Of a DNA stretch of 64,000 nt, positions 36,405-45,661 are shown one piece after another. Made by a program: the position numbers and the translations under genes. Every line of letters begins with the position of its first letter. Positions within the stretch are counted from its first letter, which is position 1. Under the pieces are notes generated by a model. It was not told the DNA's origin. It was given only the letters and a program-made list of their open reading frames with translations, and made no database searches. The stretch is from Shewanella saliphila (GTDB lineage Bacteria; Pseudomonadota; Gammaproteobacteria; Enterobacterales; Shewanellaceae): assembly GCF_014648295.1 (NCBI RefSeq), contig NZ_BMQV01000009.1:1-64000 (forward strand), written 5' to 3'.

Positions 36405-36728
36405 CACATAAAAAAAGGTGGCAGTAAACTGCCACCTTATAAAACAGTGCTTAAATGCACCTTATTCTGATTCCAAGTATCCGTACTTGCTATGTGACTA
36501 TCCCGGTCAGATCTTAACTTTTGTTTTGCTGTCCGTGCTTTTTTAGTTGTTATTGGTCATCGCTGACGCTTTTTTATATTCTGTCGCCGTCCTGACTACA
36601 GCTTCCGTAGATGGTCTTCAATGACACATCATTATCCTCTTTGTCTTCTGTGACTATCAGTCAACCATCCTTGTTTTTTGTACCTTCGAGCAAGCTTCTT
36701 ATGGATGCATCCTCAACAAAATGCTGGA
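36405..36728 (-). ncRNA. csrB: CsrB/CsrC-like CsrA-sequestering small RNA (predicted)
   Basis: The minus-strand transcript would carry nine GGA motifs, with + strand complements at 36472, 36480, 36501, 36532, 36590, 36604, 36635, 36668 and 36710. Several lie in hairpin loops, for example CAAGTA-CGGA-TACTTG and CTAC-GGAAGCT-GTAG. It ends in a strong terminator at 36411-36438. A promoter with a -10 of AATAAT (36735-36740) and a -35 of TTGGTG 16 bp upstream would start it near 36728, giving about 320 nt. No coding frame is evident. This architecture is that of CsrB RNAs, which titrate the translational regulator CsrA under BarA/UvrY control. Exact ends and the choice between csrB and csrC are inferred. 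Confidence 0.68.
36411..36438 (-). terminator. Terminator of the CsrB-like RNA
   Basis: Ten-base perfect arms at 36415-36424 and 36429-36438 with a four-base loop are followed on the minus strand by a run of T. Confidence 0.9.
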
Positions 36729-36734
36729 TTTGCG

Positions 36735-36827
36735 ATTATTTGAATCATTCAAATAACACCAAAAGGGTTACTCTGTTGTGTAAGGCAGTGCTAAATAGCG
36801 AGTTGACCAGTCGGTCTGTTCCTTACA
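36735..36827 (-). promoter_or_regulatory. Promoter region of the CsrB-like RNA with inverted repeats
   Basis: A 19-base perfect palindrome (36737-36755, nine-base arms) overlaps the predicted -10 and spacer. Further upstream, TGTAAGG and CCTTACA at 36779-36785 and 36821-36827 form an inverted repeat resembling the half-sites of the GacA/UvrY box (TGTAAG and CTTACA), though here 35 bp apart rather than six. Confidence 0.4.
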
Positions 36828-37084
36828 AATTTTACGACCTGGATTTCAAACTGAAATCGCGACTCATGTTATTAGTATTTGTGAGTGGCCTTAAATTATT
36901 ATTGTTATGACTTTTCTTTATTCTTATATCTTAAATGTATCAGTCCGAAATCTGTTTGATGTTATTAAATTTATGGTCCAAACAGTTGGGTTTACCTCGG
37001 TACGGGGTGTATTTAACTCTAAAACCGTGAACTATGTCAAGTATTAATGCGATCAGTTTACGTAAACGTTAACTTAAGGGTAAT

Positions 37085-37112
37085 AAAAATGAGCAATATA
37101 TGCTCATTTTTA
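37085..37112. terminator. Terminator of cytochrome c4 gene
   Basis: Arms at 37086-37095 and 37101-37110 with flanking A and T runs form a bidirectional intrinsic terminator 20 bp beyond the cytochrome stop. Confidence 0.9.
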
Positions 37113-37131
37113 TTATCTCGAACTCTGCCTA

Positions 37132-37755
37132 TTATTTCTTAATGCTTGAAATATATTTAGATAGTGCTTCGATATCTGCATCAGATAATTTTTTAGCAAC
37201 ATCTTGCATCATGCCATTTAAATCGTTGTTACGAGTACCATCACGGAACTTAGTTAACTGGATTTTAATGTAGTTAGCATGTTGGCCGCCAACCATTGGG
37301 AAGCCAGCTGCAGCTGCGCCACTACCATCTGGACCATGACATGCGATACAAGAGGTGATACCACGAGCAGCGTCGCCACCTTGGTAGAGTTTTTCACCTG
37401 CTTCTGTGCCTTCAACCGCTGGATTAACTGATTGAGTTTGGCTGGCGAAGAATGCAGAGATATCAGCGATGTCTGTATCGGTTAACGCGATAGACATGCC
37501 GCCCATAATTGGGTCCATACGGCCTTCTTTGCCGCCAGTCTGCATGGCAGATCGGAATTCTGTTAATTGTTTTTCAAGGTATGCAGGGTGTTGGCCTGCA
37601 AGCTTTGGGTACATATCGATCATGCTGTTGCCGTCAACACCGTGACAGGCAGAACATACGATTACTTTAGTTTTGCCGGCTTCAGCATTACCTTCAGCCA
37701 TAGCAGGTGATGACATAGTGGCTACTACAGACAGCGCAAGAGCTAACTTTTTCAT
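37132..37755 (-). CDS. Di-haem cytochrome c4
   Basis: This 207-residue periplasmic electron carrier has a signal peptide (MKKLALALSVVATMSSPAMA) and two similar haem domains. Haem motifs CSACH and CIACH lie at about residues 35 and 136, with distal methionines in DPIMGGMSIAL and GMMQDVA. Cytochromes c4 feed terminal oxidases. The gene is divergent from engB, as in related genera. The start has a GGA site five bases upstream. Confidence 0.94.
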   Translation of the reverse strand: MKKLALALSVVATMSSPAMAEGNAEAGKTKVIVCSACHGVDGNSMIDMYPKLAGQHPAYLEKQLTEFRSAMQTGGKEGRMDPIMGGMSIALTDTDIADISAFFASQTQSVNPAVEGTEAGEKLYQGGDAARGITSCIACHGPDGSGAAAAGFPMVGGQHANYIKIQLTKFRDGTRNNDLNGMMQDVAKKLSDADIEALSKYISSIKK

Positions 37756-38021
37756 GGCGTTCCAACTTCTTGTTAATTTATTGTCCTGAGCTTACTAGGA
37801 AGACCCGCAAGCGTGGTAAAATGATTTTCCCCAAGTGCTTTTGATGTAGTTTACGACGCTCGAGTACAACGAGATCAACTATGACTACTTCACACATATC
37901 AGCATTGCTTGGGTATATAATGTGATCAGGGTAATATTTTACACGAAAACGTGCAAAAGTAAGCAATTGTTAAACATTTATGGTAATGCATTTACTGAAA
38001 GTAATTTAATTGGAGTGACTA

Positions 38022-38687
38022 GTGACCGAATCTCGTATCGATTTCCGTAAGGCAAAATTTTTAATCAGTGCGCCTGATATTGCGCATTTAGATCAGTATC
38101 TTCCTGGGGATATCGGGGTTGAGATTGCTTTTGCTGGACGCTCAAACGCAGGTAAATCAAGTGCATTAAATGCGCTTACTGAACAAAAAAGTTTAGCTCG
38201 TACCAGTAAAACTCCAGGTCGTACCCAGTTGATTAACGTTTTTGAGTTGGATGCTGATCGCCGTTTAGTGGATTTACCGGGTTATGGTTTCGCCCAAGTA
38301 CCGTTAGCGCTTAAAAACAAATGGCAGCAAGCATTAGGCGAGTATTTGCAAAAGCGTGCTTGTTTAAGTGGTGTGGTGGTATTGATGGATATTCGTCATC
38401 CGCTTAAAGATCTCGATATGCAAATGATTGAATGGGCTGTATTAAGCAATATCCCAGTATTAGCCTTGTTAACCAAGGCTGATAAATTGACCCAAAGCAC
38501 TAAAATGAAAACCGTTAACGAAGTGCGTAAAGCATTAGCTGATTATGGCGATAAAGTAAAAGTTGAACCATTTTCTTCATTAAAAGGCACAGGTAAGCCA
38601 AAGGTGTTGAGTATCTTGAATGACTGGTGTCATCCAGCATGGTTGCCTGAGCAGCAAGCGTTACGTGAGCAAACCGAGCAAGAATAA
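38022..38687 (+). CDS. engB: Ribosome biogenesis GTP-binding protein YsxC/EngB
   Basis: EngB is an essential GTPase of large-subunit assembly. The 221-residue protein has P-loop [14 protein letters not shown] (about residues 35-48), the switch region [13 protein letters not shown]3 DLPGYGFA, and G4 TKAD. A GTG start at 38022 follows GGAG with a spacing of six. It has its own terminator. Spot 42 and polA lie beyond in the opposite direction, as in enteric bacteria. Confidence 0.97.
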   Translation: MTESRIDFRKAKFLISAPDIAHLDQYLPGDIGVEIAFAGRSNAGKSSALNALTEQKSLARTSKTPGRTQLINVFELDADRRLVDLPGYGFAQVPLALKNKWQQALGEYLQKRACLSGVVVLMDIRHPLKDLDMQMIEWAVLSNIPVLALLTKADKLTQSTKMKTVNEVRKALADYGDKVKVEPFSSLKGTGKPKVLSILNDWCHPAWLPEQQALREQTEQE

Positions 38688-38719
38688 TGTTGATGAAATA
38701 AAACCAGACACCTTGAAAT

Positions 38720-38743
38720 AACCGACGTTGAGTCGGTTTTTTT
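38720..38743 (+). terminator. Terminator of engB
   Basis: Seven-base arms at 38720-38726 and 38732-38738 with a five-base loop are followed by a run of T. Confidence 0.9.
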
Positions 38744-38769
38744 ATATCTGTTTTTGATGAAAATTATCC

Positions 38770-38801
38770 AAAAAAAAACCGACGGCCAAATGGCTATCGG
38801 T
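38770..38801 (-). terminator. Second minus-strand terminator downstream of spf
   Basis: Paired segments within 38778-38801 (ACCGA with TCGGT, GGCC/GGCT inner stem) are followed on the minus strand by eight or more T. It lies about 150 bp past the Spot 42 terminator and may back it up or end a separate transcript. Confidence 0.8.
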
Positions 38802-38953
38802 ACAAAAAATTAGCTCTTTTGGGGAGAAGCTAAATTCAACAAGACTCAAGTGCCATCAACTCAATTTGACGACCCTCAATGACCATAGAATAACTGCTTT
38901 TTTTATGAATTTAAAGTATTTACTCTAAATATATTTTTAAGCGAAAAAAAACT

Positions 38954-39062
38954 AAAAAAAAGCCCCAGCAACCTAAGTTGCTGGGGCGCCGAATTTGGCT
39001 AGTCACTATTGTTAGTGAAATAAAGGTTTGAAAGATTGAACATCTTAACCTCTGTACCCTAC
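38954..39062 (-). ncRNA. spf: Spot 42 small RNA
   Basis: The minus-strand sequence from 39062 begins GTAGGGTACAGAGGT, the same first bases as E. coli Spot 42. It ends in a GC-rich terminator (GCCCCAGCAAC paired with its complement) followed by eight T, giving 109 nt. The central unstructured segments used for base pairing are recognisable (AAGATGTTC, TCTTTCAAACCTTT). A promoter of TTTTCA and TATTAT 17 bp apart ends seven bases before the start. The position between polA and engB is the conserved location. Spot 42 is an Hfq-dependent regulator of carbon-metabolism mRNAs; CRP repression of it is known in E. coli. Confidence 0.95.
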
Positions 39063-39068
39063 GAATGA

Positions 39069-39098
39069 GATAATAGCGCATTCGCCTTAAAATGAAAA
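39069..39098 (-). promoter_or_regulatory. spf promoter
   Basis: On the minus strand a TTTTCA -35 and a TATTAT -10 are separated by 17 bp and placed correctly for a start at 39062. A possible CRP-like half-palindrome (TGTGA then CCTCA) lies upstream at 39127-39142. Confidence 0.7.
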
Positions 39099-39242
39099 AC
39101 TGTTTTTCATAAAAAGACACAATAACTGTGAGTTTGACCTCAAATCGTTGCTTATTTGTTAACCAGAACGATAAGCTGTTGTCAGTTTTATGCTGATATG
39201 AACACAAGGTTAGTCATATTGAGAGGTCATTTGACGCCTTAA

Positions 39243-39280
39243 ACAATAATGCCGCATTGATAGCAATGCGGCATTGTTGT
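39243..39280 (-). terminator. Terminator of polA
   Basis: Twelve-base perfect arms at 39248-39259 and 39264-39275 with a four-base loop are followed on the minus strand by a T-rich tract. It separates polA from the spf promoter. Confidence 0.88.
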
Positions 39281-39321
39281 GGGCGAGTCAGCACTCGTAA
39301 GGAGGTATGTAAATGTAAGCC

Positions 39322-42078
39322 TTAGTGGGCCTCGTCCCAGTTATCGCCTATTCCAGCCTCTGCAAGCAATGGCACATCAAGAGCTGCTGCCTGTGCCATT
39401 AGATCGCACACTTTGGTTTTAAGTGCGTCAGCTTTTGCTTCGTCAACTTCAAATACCAATTCATCGTGTACCTGCATAATGAGGGTGATTTCACCTTGCG
39501 TGTCTTGATTAATCCACTGGTGAATCGCAATCATGGCTTTTTTGATGATATCAGCGGCGGTGCCTTGCATCGGCGCGTTAATCGCGGCGCGTTCAGCGGC
39601 TTGGCGGCGCATTGCATTGCGGTCGTTAATTTCTGGTAGGTATAAACGGCGGCCAAACAGTGTTGATACATAACCTTGCTCGGCGGCATCAGCACGTGTT
39701 TCTTCCATGTATTTTAAGACACCTGGGTAGCGAGCAAAATAAGTGTCGATGTAGGTTTGTGCTTCGTTACGCGGAATATCTAATTGTTTGGCTAAACCAA
39801 ATGCAGACATACCGTAAATTAAGCCAAAGTTAACGGCTTTAGCACGGCGACGCTGTTCGGTGGTGACTTCTTCAAAGTGAACACCAAAGACTTCTGCAGC
39901 GGTGGCTCTATGAATGTCTTTACCTGCAGCAAATGCGGTTAATAAGCCGTTGTCTTGAGATAAGTGGGCCATAATGCGTAATTCGATTTGCGAATAGTCG
40001 GCCGCTAAAATTTTACGACCGGCAGGGGCAATAAAGGCTTGGCGAATACGGCGACCTTCTTCGGTACGAATAGGGATGTTTTGTAAGTTAGGCTCGCTTG
40101 ACGACAAACGTCCGGTAGCAGCATTGGCTTGATGATAGCTGGTATGAACGCGGCCGGTGGTGGCATTGACCATCAGCGGTAATTTATCTGTGTAGGTGCT
40201 TTTTAATTTAGCCAGGCTACGGTGCTCAAGAATAATTTTAGGCAGCGGATAGTCTAAGGCTAATTCAACTAATACTTCTTCTGAGGTTGAAGGGGCACCT
40301 TTTGGGGTTTTCTTTTTAACTGGGTAGTTAAGCTTTTCAAAAAAGAGCGTTTGCAACTGCTTAGGCGATGCGAGGTTAAACTTCTCGCCGGCAATTTCGT
40401 AAGCTTTATTTTCAAGGTCGTCGAGTTTTTGAGCCAGTTCGCCACTTTGCTGACTCAGTAACATTGAGTCGATTAACACCCCCTGGCGCTCAACGTCTGA
40501 CAATACCTGAATTAACGGCAGTTCTAATTCGTTAAATACTGAGGCTAATGCTGATTCTTTTTCTACGCGCGGCCATAAATGCTCATGTAAACGCAAGGTA
40601 ATATCGGCATCTTCTGCGGCGTAAGGTCCGGCAGTGTCTAGGTCTATTTGATTAAAGGTCAGCTGCTTGGCACCTTTACCGGCAACGTCTTCAAAACTGA
40701 TATTTTTATGGCCTAGATATTTGAGTGCCAAGCCATCCATGTCGTGGCGTGATGCTACCGAGTTAAACACGTAAGACTCAAGCATGGTGTCAAAGCGTAC
40801 GCCACCAAGCTTAATGCCTGCATTGGCTAAAATACTCATGTCATATTTTAGGTTTTGACCGACTTTTTGTGGCGTTTTACCCTCTAAAATAGGACGCAGC
40901 TTTTCAAGCGTTGCGGCTTTGTCGAGTTGTTGTGGGGCATCCGGGTAATCATGGGCTAATGGCAGATATGCTGCTTTGCCTGCCTGAGTGGCAAAGGATA
41001 ATCCCACAAGCTGGGCTTCCATGTAATTGAGACTGGTGGTTTCAGTATCAACGGCAATCAGTTCAGCTTTACTGAGTTCATCAATCCATTTGTCTAATGC
41101 TGCTTCGCTAAGAATGGTTTCATATTCGGCTTCGATAGCGGCTGAGACGGTAATTTCTTCGTCACTATCTTGGCTAACAGTGCCTGTAGGTTGTTTGTTG
41201 TCTAGCACTTCTGCTAACCAACGCTTAAACTCCATTTCACCAAAACATTTGATTAATTCATCGCGATCTTGTGGCTTAACATTCAGCTCATGCCAGTCTT
41301 GCTCTAATTCGACATCGGTTTTGATGGTAGCAAGTTCATAAGAGAGCTTAAGCATATCAGCGTTATCGATAATTTTAGCTGGCATGGTTTTGGCGCCTCT
41401 AAAGCCCGCTTCAAGCACACTTTGTGGATTAGCCAAAAGCTGCTCCACACTGCCTACGCCTGTCAGCATAGCTAATGCGGTTTTTTCACCTACACCTGGT
41501 AAGCCAGGAATGTTATCGGCTTTGTCACCCATTAATGCTAAAAAATCAATAATGCGATCTGGGCCAACGCCAAATTTAGCTTTGACCTCTTCTGGGCCCA
41601 TGATGGTATCTGTCATGGTGTTAATTAAGGTGACGTGTTCGTTGACTAACTGCGCCATGTCTTTATCGCCGGTGCTAATTAACGTGGCCCTGCCTTCTTT
41701 GCTCGCTTGCAAGGCTATGGTGCCAATCACATCGTCGGCCTCGACACCTGGAATACTGATCAGCGGCAAACCCATTGCATGAATAATGCGATATAACGGT
41801 TCGATTTGATGGCGCAGGTCATCTGGCATTGGTGGACGCTGTGCTTTGTATTCATCGTACATGTCATTACGAAAGGTTTTGCCTTTAGCGTCAAAAACAA
41901 CAGCAATATGGCTTGGACTATAGCGGCTTAATAAACTACGCAGCATGTTTACAACGCCATAAACCGCACCCGTCGCTTCACCTTTTGAATTTGTTAAATG
42001 AGGCGGCGCATAATAGGCGCGATAAAGATAAGAAGAGCCATCGACGAGGACGAGCGGATTACTAGGAATTGTTGGCAT
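39322..42078 (-). CDS. polA: DNA polymerase I
   Basis: PolA removes RNA primers and fills gaps in replication and repair. The 918-residue protein has all three domains. The 5' nuclease covers residues 1-290 ([27 protein letters not shown]). The proofreading 3'-5' exonuclease covers about 320-520 with its acidic DTET motif intact in [11 protein letters not shown]. The polymerase has motif [15 protein letters not shown], motif [15 protein letters not shown] and motif [11 protein letters not shown]. The ATG at 42078 ([15 protein letters not shown]) gives the family's usual length, so the in-frame extension to 42144 is rejected. Confidence 0.98.
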   Translation of the reverse strand: MPTIPSNPLVLVDGSSYLYRAYYAPPHLTNSKGEATGAVYGVVNMLRSLLSRYSPSHIAVVFDAKGKTFRNDMYDEYKAQRPPMPDDLRHQIEPLYRIIHAMGLPLISIPGVEADDVIGTIALQASKEGRATLISTGDKDMAQLVNEHVTLINTMTDTIMGPEEVKAKFGVGPDRIIDFLALMGDKADNIPGLPGVGEKTALAMLTGVGSVEQLLANPQSVLEAGFRGAKTMPAKIIDNADMLKLSYELATIKTDVELEQDWHELNVKPQDRDELIKCFGEMEFKRWLAEVLDNKQPTGTVSQDSDEEITVSAAIEAEYETILSEAALDKWIDELSKAELIAVDTETTSLNYMEAQLVGLSFATQAGKAAYLPLAHDYPDAPQQLDKAATLEKLRPILEGKTPQKVGQNLKYDMSILANAGIKLGGVRFDTMLESYVFNSVASRHDMDGLALKYLGHKNISFEDVAGKGAKQLTFNQIDLDTAGPYAAEDADITLRLHEHLWPRVEKESALASVFNELELPLIQVLSDVERQGVLIDSMLLSQQSGELAQKLDDLENKAYEIAGEKFNLASPKQLQTLFFEKLNYPVKKKTPKGAPSTSEEVLVELALDYPLPKIILEHRSLAKLKSTYTDKLPLMVNATTGRVHTSYHQANAATGRLSSSEPNLQNIPIRTEEGRRIRQAFIAPAGRKILAADYSQIELRIMAHLSQDNGLLTAFAAGKDIHRATAAEVFGVHFEEVTTEQRRRAKAVNFGLIYGMSAFGLAKQLDIPRNEAQTYIDTYFARYPGVLKYMEETRADAAEQGYVSTLFGRRLYLPEINDRNAMRRQAAERAAINAPMQGTAADIIKKAMIAIHQWINQDTQGEITLIMQVHDELVFEVDEAKADALKTKVCDLMAQAAALDVPLLAEAGIGDNWDEAH

Positions 42079-42622
42079 AATGTGTTTTTCGTATTGTGTA
42101 TTTTGCGAGACAGATAGGATGACATTATACCCACAGCACCTCAAGGTACTTGTGAGATTGTCACCAATTTATCTACTTGAGTGTGGATAAACTCAAAGGT
42201 CCGACAAGCCGCGCGGTTGGTGAGTTTGGCTTATTTGGTTAGGTACCTGTGTAGTGAATTTTAGCCACGAAAAAAGCCTCGCAGCCTGTGGATAAGTCTG
42301 TGAGTGAAATAATCAACGTTGTTGGATAGAATTTCTTACGGCTTGAAACGAAATATGTATCTAGTTGAAATTTATATATTATTTTTATTTTTGTGAGCTA
42401 TTTATTAATTTCAATAAATATAACTAATTTGTGGACTTTTTTATTGATGTCAGTTAAGTCACAATGAATTTCAATGATGTTTTATGGCTAAAAAAAGCCC
42501 AACAGCAAAATTCGACGTTCTAAGTTAGCACGATTTTTAATCAGATCAACCGTTTTGTTTGAATTATGTTGTAATTTTTACATTGTTAATTAAAGCTCAA
42601 TAAAAAGTTGAAGGTGAATAGC
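42079..42622. promoter_or_regulatory. polA-elbB intergenic region with two DnaA boxes
   Basis: This divergent gap contains two perfect consensus DnaA boxes, TGTGGATAA (the complement of TTATCCACA), at 42182-42190 and 42287-42295, in the same orientation and 105 bp apart. The DNA between about 42340 and 42440 is very AT-rich. There is no origin gene context. The boxes may regulate polA or bind DnaA as a decoy site. Confidence 0.6.
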
Positions 42623-43279
42623 ATGAAAAAGATAGCCGTGTTGCTCAGTGGCTGTGGCGTATTTGATGGTACAGAAGTCCATGAAGCCGTTTTAAGTTTG
42701 CTTGCGATTACGCGAGCGGGTGCTCAATATCAATGTTTTGCCCCAGATATAAATCAAATGCATGTGGTCAATCATTTAACCGGTGAGGTCGATACTGAAG
42801 AAACTCGCAACGTGTTGGTTGAGTCTGCTCGTATTGCTCGTGGTGAAGTGCTCAATGCCAGCAGCTTAGATATTAATGACTATGATGGGTTAGTGATCCC
42901 TGGCGGTTTTGGTGCGGCCAAGAATTTATCTAACTTTGCCACGACAGGCAGCAGTTGCCACATTAACCCTATTGTAGAAACTTTTATTCGTGAGTTTGCT
43001 CTTGCCCGTAAACCGGTTGGTTTTGTGTGTATTTCACCTGTGATGATCCCGCACATATATGGTCAAGGGGCGCTCGGTACGATAGGCAATGATAGCGACA
43101 TCGCCCATGCATTTAATGAAATGGGGGGTAAGCATCAAGAGGTCACCGTTGAAGACATAGTGGTTGATGAGGCTAATAAGGTGGTGAGTACACCCGCATA
43201 CATGCTCGCCACATCGGTTTTAGAGGCCCACATAGGCATCGAAAAGCTGGTGAATAAAGTGTTAGAGATGATTGATTAA
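42623..43279 (+). CDS. elbB: Isoprenoid biosynthesis glyoxalase ElbB
   Basis: This 218-residue DJ-1/PfpI-superfamily protein matches ElbB (sigma cross-reacting protein 27A), which has weak glyoxalase activity. It begins KKIAVLLSGCGVFDGTEVHEA, shows the LVIPGGFGAAKNLSNFA segment, and carries the nucleophilic elbow with cysteine in VGFVCISPVM. The ATG at 42623 follows AAGGTG; an upstream TTG at 42608 is rejected. Confidence 0.95.
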   Translation: MKKIAVLLSGCGVFDGTEVHEAVLSLLAITRAGAQYQCFAPDINQMHVVNHLTGEVDTEETRNVLVESARIARGEVLNASSLDINDYDGLVIPGGFGAAKNLSNFATTGSSCHINPIVETFIREFALARKPVGFVCISPVMIPHIYGQGALGTIGNDSDIAHAFNEMGGKHQEVTVEDIVVDEANKVVSTPAYMLATSVLEAHIGIEKLVNKVLEMID

Positions 43280-43296
43280 TCGTTGCAGATGTTGAA

Positions 43297-43326
43297 TCAA
43301 AAACCACCGTTCAAGGTGGTTTTTGT
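43297..43326. terminator. Bidirectional terminator between elbB and glpG
   Basis: Eight-base arms (AAACCACC and GGTGGTTT) at 43301-43308 and 43315-43322 with A and T runs on the two sides serve both convergent genes. Confidence 0.9.
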
Positions 43327-43332
43327 TTAAGA

Positions 43333-44181
43333 CTATTCGTTGTTGGACGACTGTTTACGACTATCAAACAAAGCTTGAGCAAGGCCTACGAGTAAGCCAC
43401 CGATGTGGGCTCCGTTGGCAATTGGCATACCGAGTATGTCTGTAAAGCCAAGCACCAACCACACCATCATAAAGCCCATATAGGCTTGCGGTAAGCTGAT
43501 ACCGCATTGAGGCTGTCTAACACCCATTAACCAAGTATATCCTACCACCGCATACACAACGCCAGACAAGCCGCCAAAGTGGGGGCCGGTCATATAAAAT
43601 TGCACCACGCTGGGAATAGTGCCTGCAATAACTAATAAAAATAGCAGCGGCCTAACACCGAGGCGGGTTTCAATTTTGCCACCTAAATACCACCACCACA
43701 GTAAATTAAACACAATATGCATGGCAGAAAAGTGCATTAAACTTGGTGTAAATACTCGCCATATTTGGCTGATATCACTTTGTGGGACGGCGCCAAAAAA
43801 CGATAACTGATTATATATCGCGTCAGCAAAGCCTAAGTTCATCCCTGCAAATATTACGACACAGATAAAGAAAGTTATCAAGGTCAGCGGGCCTGCGCCG
43901 GTCAGAAATTGCTGCAACAATCCTTTAGCGCCTGGACCATAGTTAAATTGCGTAGAGGTGTCACCATTATCCCAAGATGCTTGTAAATATTTGCTGTCAT
44001 TAGGGTTGTTGGCAAAGTGCAGTAGTTCTTCGCGAGCTCGTTGTTCATCTTCAGGATGGATAATAATTAGGCCAACACCTTGGGCGTGTTGCACTGCATG
44101 GCATTGAATGTTCAACCCTTTAAGGTAATCAATAAATGCTTGTGCTGCACGGGCGTTAGGAAGTAGGCCAATTTCTATCAT
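43333..44181 (-). CDS. glpG: Rhomboid intramembrane serine protease GlpG
   Basis: GlpG cleaves membrane proteins within the bilayer. The 282-residue protein has the N-terminal cytoplasmic domain (residues 1-90) and six membrane helices. The catalytic serine is in [14 protein letters not shown] (about residue 207) and the catalytic histidine in [12 protein letters not shown] (about residue 260). The signature [23 protein letters not shown] is intact. Its start overlaps the glpE stop by four bases (ATGA), so the pair is translationally coupled. Confidence 0.97.
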   Translation of the reverse strand: MIEIGLLPNARAAQAFIDYLKGLNIQCHAVQHAQGVGLIIIHPEDEQRAREELLHFANNPNDSKYLQASWDNGDTSTQFNYGPGAKGLLQQFLTGAGPLTLITFFICVVIFAGMNLGFADAIYNQLSFFGAVPQSDISQIWRVFTPSLMHFSAMHIVFNLLWWWYLGGKIETRLGVRPLLFLLVIAGTIPSVVQFYMTGPHFGGLSGVVYAVVGYTWLMGVRQPQCGISLPQAYMGFMMVWLVLGFTDILGMPIANGAHIGGLLVGLAQALFDSRKQSSNNE

Positions 44182-44486
44182 GAGTGGGCGAGGCTCCAGG
44201 CATTGAATCCACCATCAAGGCTGTATACATCATCAAAACCTTGTTCATTTAAATAGTTGGCAGCACTTTGGCTACTCATGCCGTGATAGCACACAACCAC
44301 AAGCGGCTTATCCATATCTGCAGCGGCAATATAATGGGCTAAGTTTTCATTGGTTAAATTAACTGAGTGTTGAATATGACCCGCTGTAAAGCTAGCTGCG
44401 TCACGAATATCAACAATCTGCACCTCGTTAGATGCCTCAGACATATGGATTAGCTCATTAACAGACAAGTGTTTAAAACCAGACAT
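44178..44486 (-). CDS. glpE: Thiosulfate sulfurtransferase GlpE
   Basis: GlpE is a single-domain rhodanese that moves sulfur from thiosulfate to cyanide or thioredoxin. The 102-residue protein has [19 protein letters not shown] and the active-site cysteine loop [11 protein letters not shown]. The glpE-glpG pairing is kept, although the glp regulon genes found beside it in E. coli are absent. Confidence 0.96.
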   Translation of the reverse strand: MSGFKHLSVNELIHMSEASNEVQIVDIRDAASFTAGHIQHSVNLTNENLAHYIAAADMDKPLVVVCYHGMSSQSAANYLNEQGFDDVYSLDGGFNAWSLAHS

Positions 44487-44538
44487 GGTATTACCTATAA
44501 AGTGTACGAATTGCGATTGTATGGAGGCCAGTTTGCAA

Positions 44539-44566
44539 CAAGGGGTTGTATAAATACAACCCCTTG
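44539..44566 (-). terminator. Strong stem-loop after tdh
   Basis: Twelve-base perfect arms at 44539-44550 and 44555-44566 with a four-base loop lie 30 bp past the tdh stop. There is no real T-run, so it may terminate weakly or protect the 3' end. Confidence 0.6.
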
Positions 44567-44594
44567 AGAGTGCCGGTGATAATAATCTTGGGGA

Positions 44595-45620
44595 TTAATC
44601 CCAGCTTAAAATCACTTTGCCAGATTGGCCTGAGCGCATAGCATCGAAGCCTTGCTGGAAATCATCCACATTAAAATGATGTGTAATGATTGGGGTTAAG
44701 TCTAAGCCTGATTGGATTAAGCTGGCCATTTTATACCAGGTTTCAAACATCTCACGGCCGTAAATGCCTTTGATGATTAAGCCTTTAAAAATGATTTTGC
44801 TCCAATCAATGGCCATTTCGCCACCAGGAATACCCAGCATGGCAATTTTGCCGCCATGGTTCATGGTGTCTAACATGGCGTGAAATGCTGATGGTACGCC
44901 AGACATTTCTAAGCCGACATCGAACCCTTCGGTCATGCCGAGATCTTTCATCACATCTTTTAAGCTTTCTTTGGCCACGTTAACCGCGCGAGTCGCACCC
45001 ATTTTGCGGGCTAGGTCTAGGCGATATTCGTTAACGTCAGTTATCACAACATGACGTGCGCCCACATGCTTACACACAGCGGCAGCCATAATACCAATAG
45101 GGCCTGCACCGGTAATTAATACATCTTCGCCGACTAAATCGAATGACAATGCAGTATGCACCGCATTACCAAATGGATCAAAAATGGCGGCTAAGTCATC
45201 AGAGATATCTGCCGGAATTTTGAACGCATTAAAGGCTGGCAATACAAGGTATTCTGCAAAGGCACCATCACGGTTTACGCCTACGCCAGAGGTATTACGA
45301 CACAAATGAGTACGACCACCACGGCAGTTGCGACAATAACCACAAGTAATATGGCCTTCGCCAGAGACGCGGTCGCCAATGGCAAAGCCGCGCACTTCTT
45401 GGCCCATATCGACCACTTCGCCCACGTATTCATGACCTGCAATCATAGGAACAGGAATGGTTTTTTGTGACCATTCGTCCCAGTTGTAGATATGCACGTC
45501 GGTGCCACAAATGGCGGTTTTTCTAATTTTGATCAATAGATCGTTATGACCCATTTCTGGTTTTGGTGCATCAACCATCCAGATGCCTTCTTCAGGCTTT
45601 AATTTGCTTAATGCTTTCAT
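44595..45620 (-). CDS. tdh: L-threonine 3-dehydrogenase
   Basis: Tdh oxidises threonine to 2-amino-3-ketobutyrate with NAD. The 341-residue zinc alcohol-dehydrogenase-type protein has the catalytic zinc motif [16 protein letters not shown] (cysteine near residue 38) and GHEYVGEV. The structural zinc cysteines are in [15 protein letters not shown], and the nucleotide-binding [12 protein letters not shown] is intact. It follows kbl by 41 bp and completes a two-step threonine-to-glycine route. Confidence 0.98.
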   Translation of the reverse strand: MKALSKLKPEEGIWMVDAPKPEMGHNDLLIKIRKTAICGTDVHIYNWDEWSQKTIPVPMIAGHEYVGEVVDMGQEVRGFAIGDRVSGEGHITCGYCRNCRGGRTHLCRNTSGVGVNRDGAFAEYLVLPAFNAFKIPADISDDLAAIFDPFGNAVHTALSFDLVGEDVLITGAGPIGIMAAAVCKHVGARHVVITDVNEYRLDLARKMGATRAVNVAKESLKDVMKDLGMTEGFDVGLEMSGVPSAFHAMLDTMNHGGKIAMLGIPGGEMAIDWSKIIFKGLIIKGIYGREMFETWYKMASLIQSGLDLTPIITHHFNVDDFQQGFDAMRSGQSGKVILSWD

Positions 45621-45661
45621 CTTAGTAACCTAGTATTCCCGAGCTTAATGATATGAGCGAG

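Noticed and set aside
36611..36910. 99-codon open frame on the plus strand
   Set aside because: It is antisense to the CsrB-like RNA and its promoter, lacks a ribosome site and resembles nothing I know.
38920..39207. 95-codon open frame on the minus strand
   Set aside because: It runs through the Spot 42 gene and its terminator, has no ribosome site, and its protein is low in plausibility.
42145..42607. Replication origin
   Set aside because: Two DnaA boxes and AT-rich DNA are present, but there is no dnaA, gidA or mioC context and no dense box cluster.
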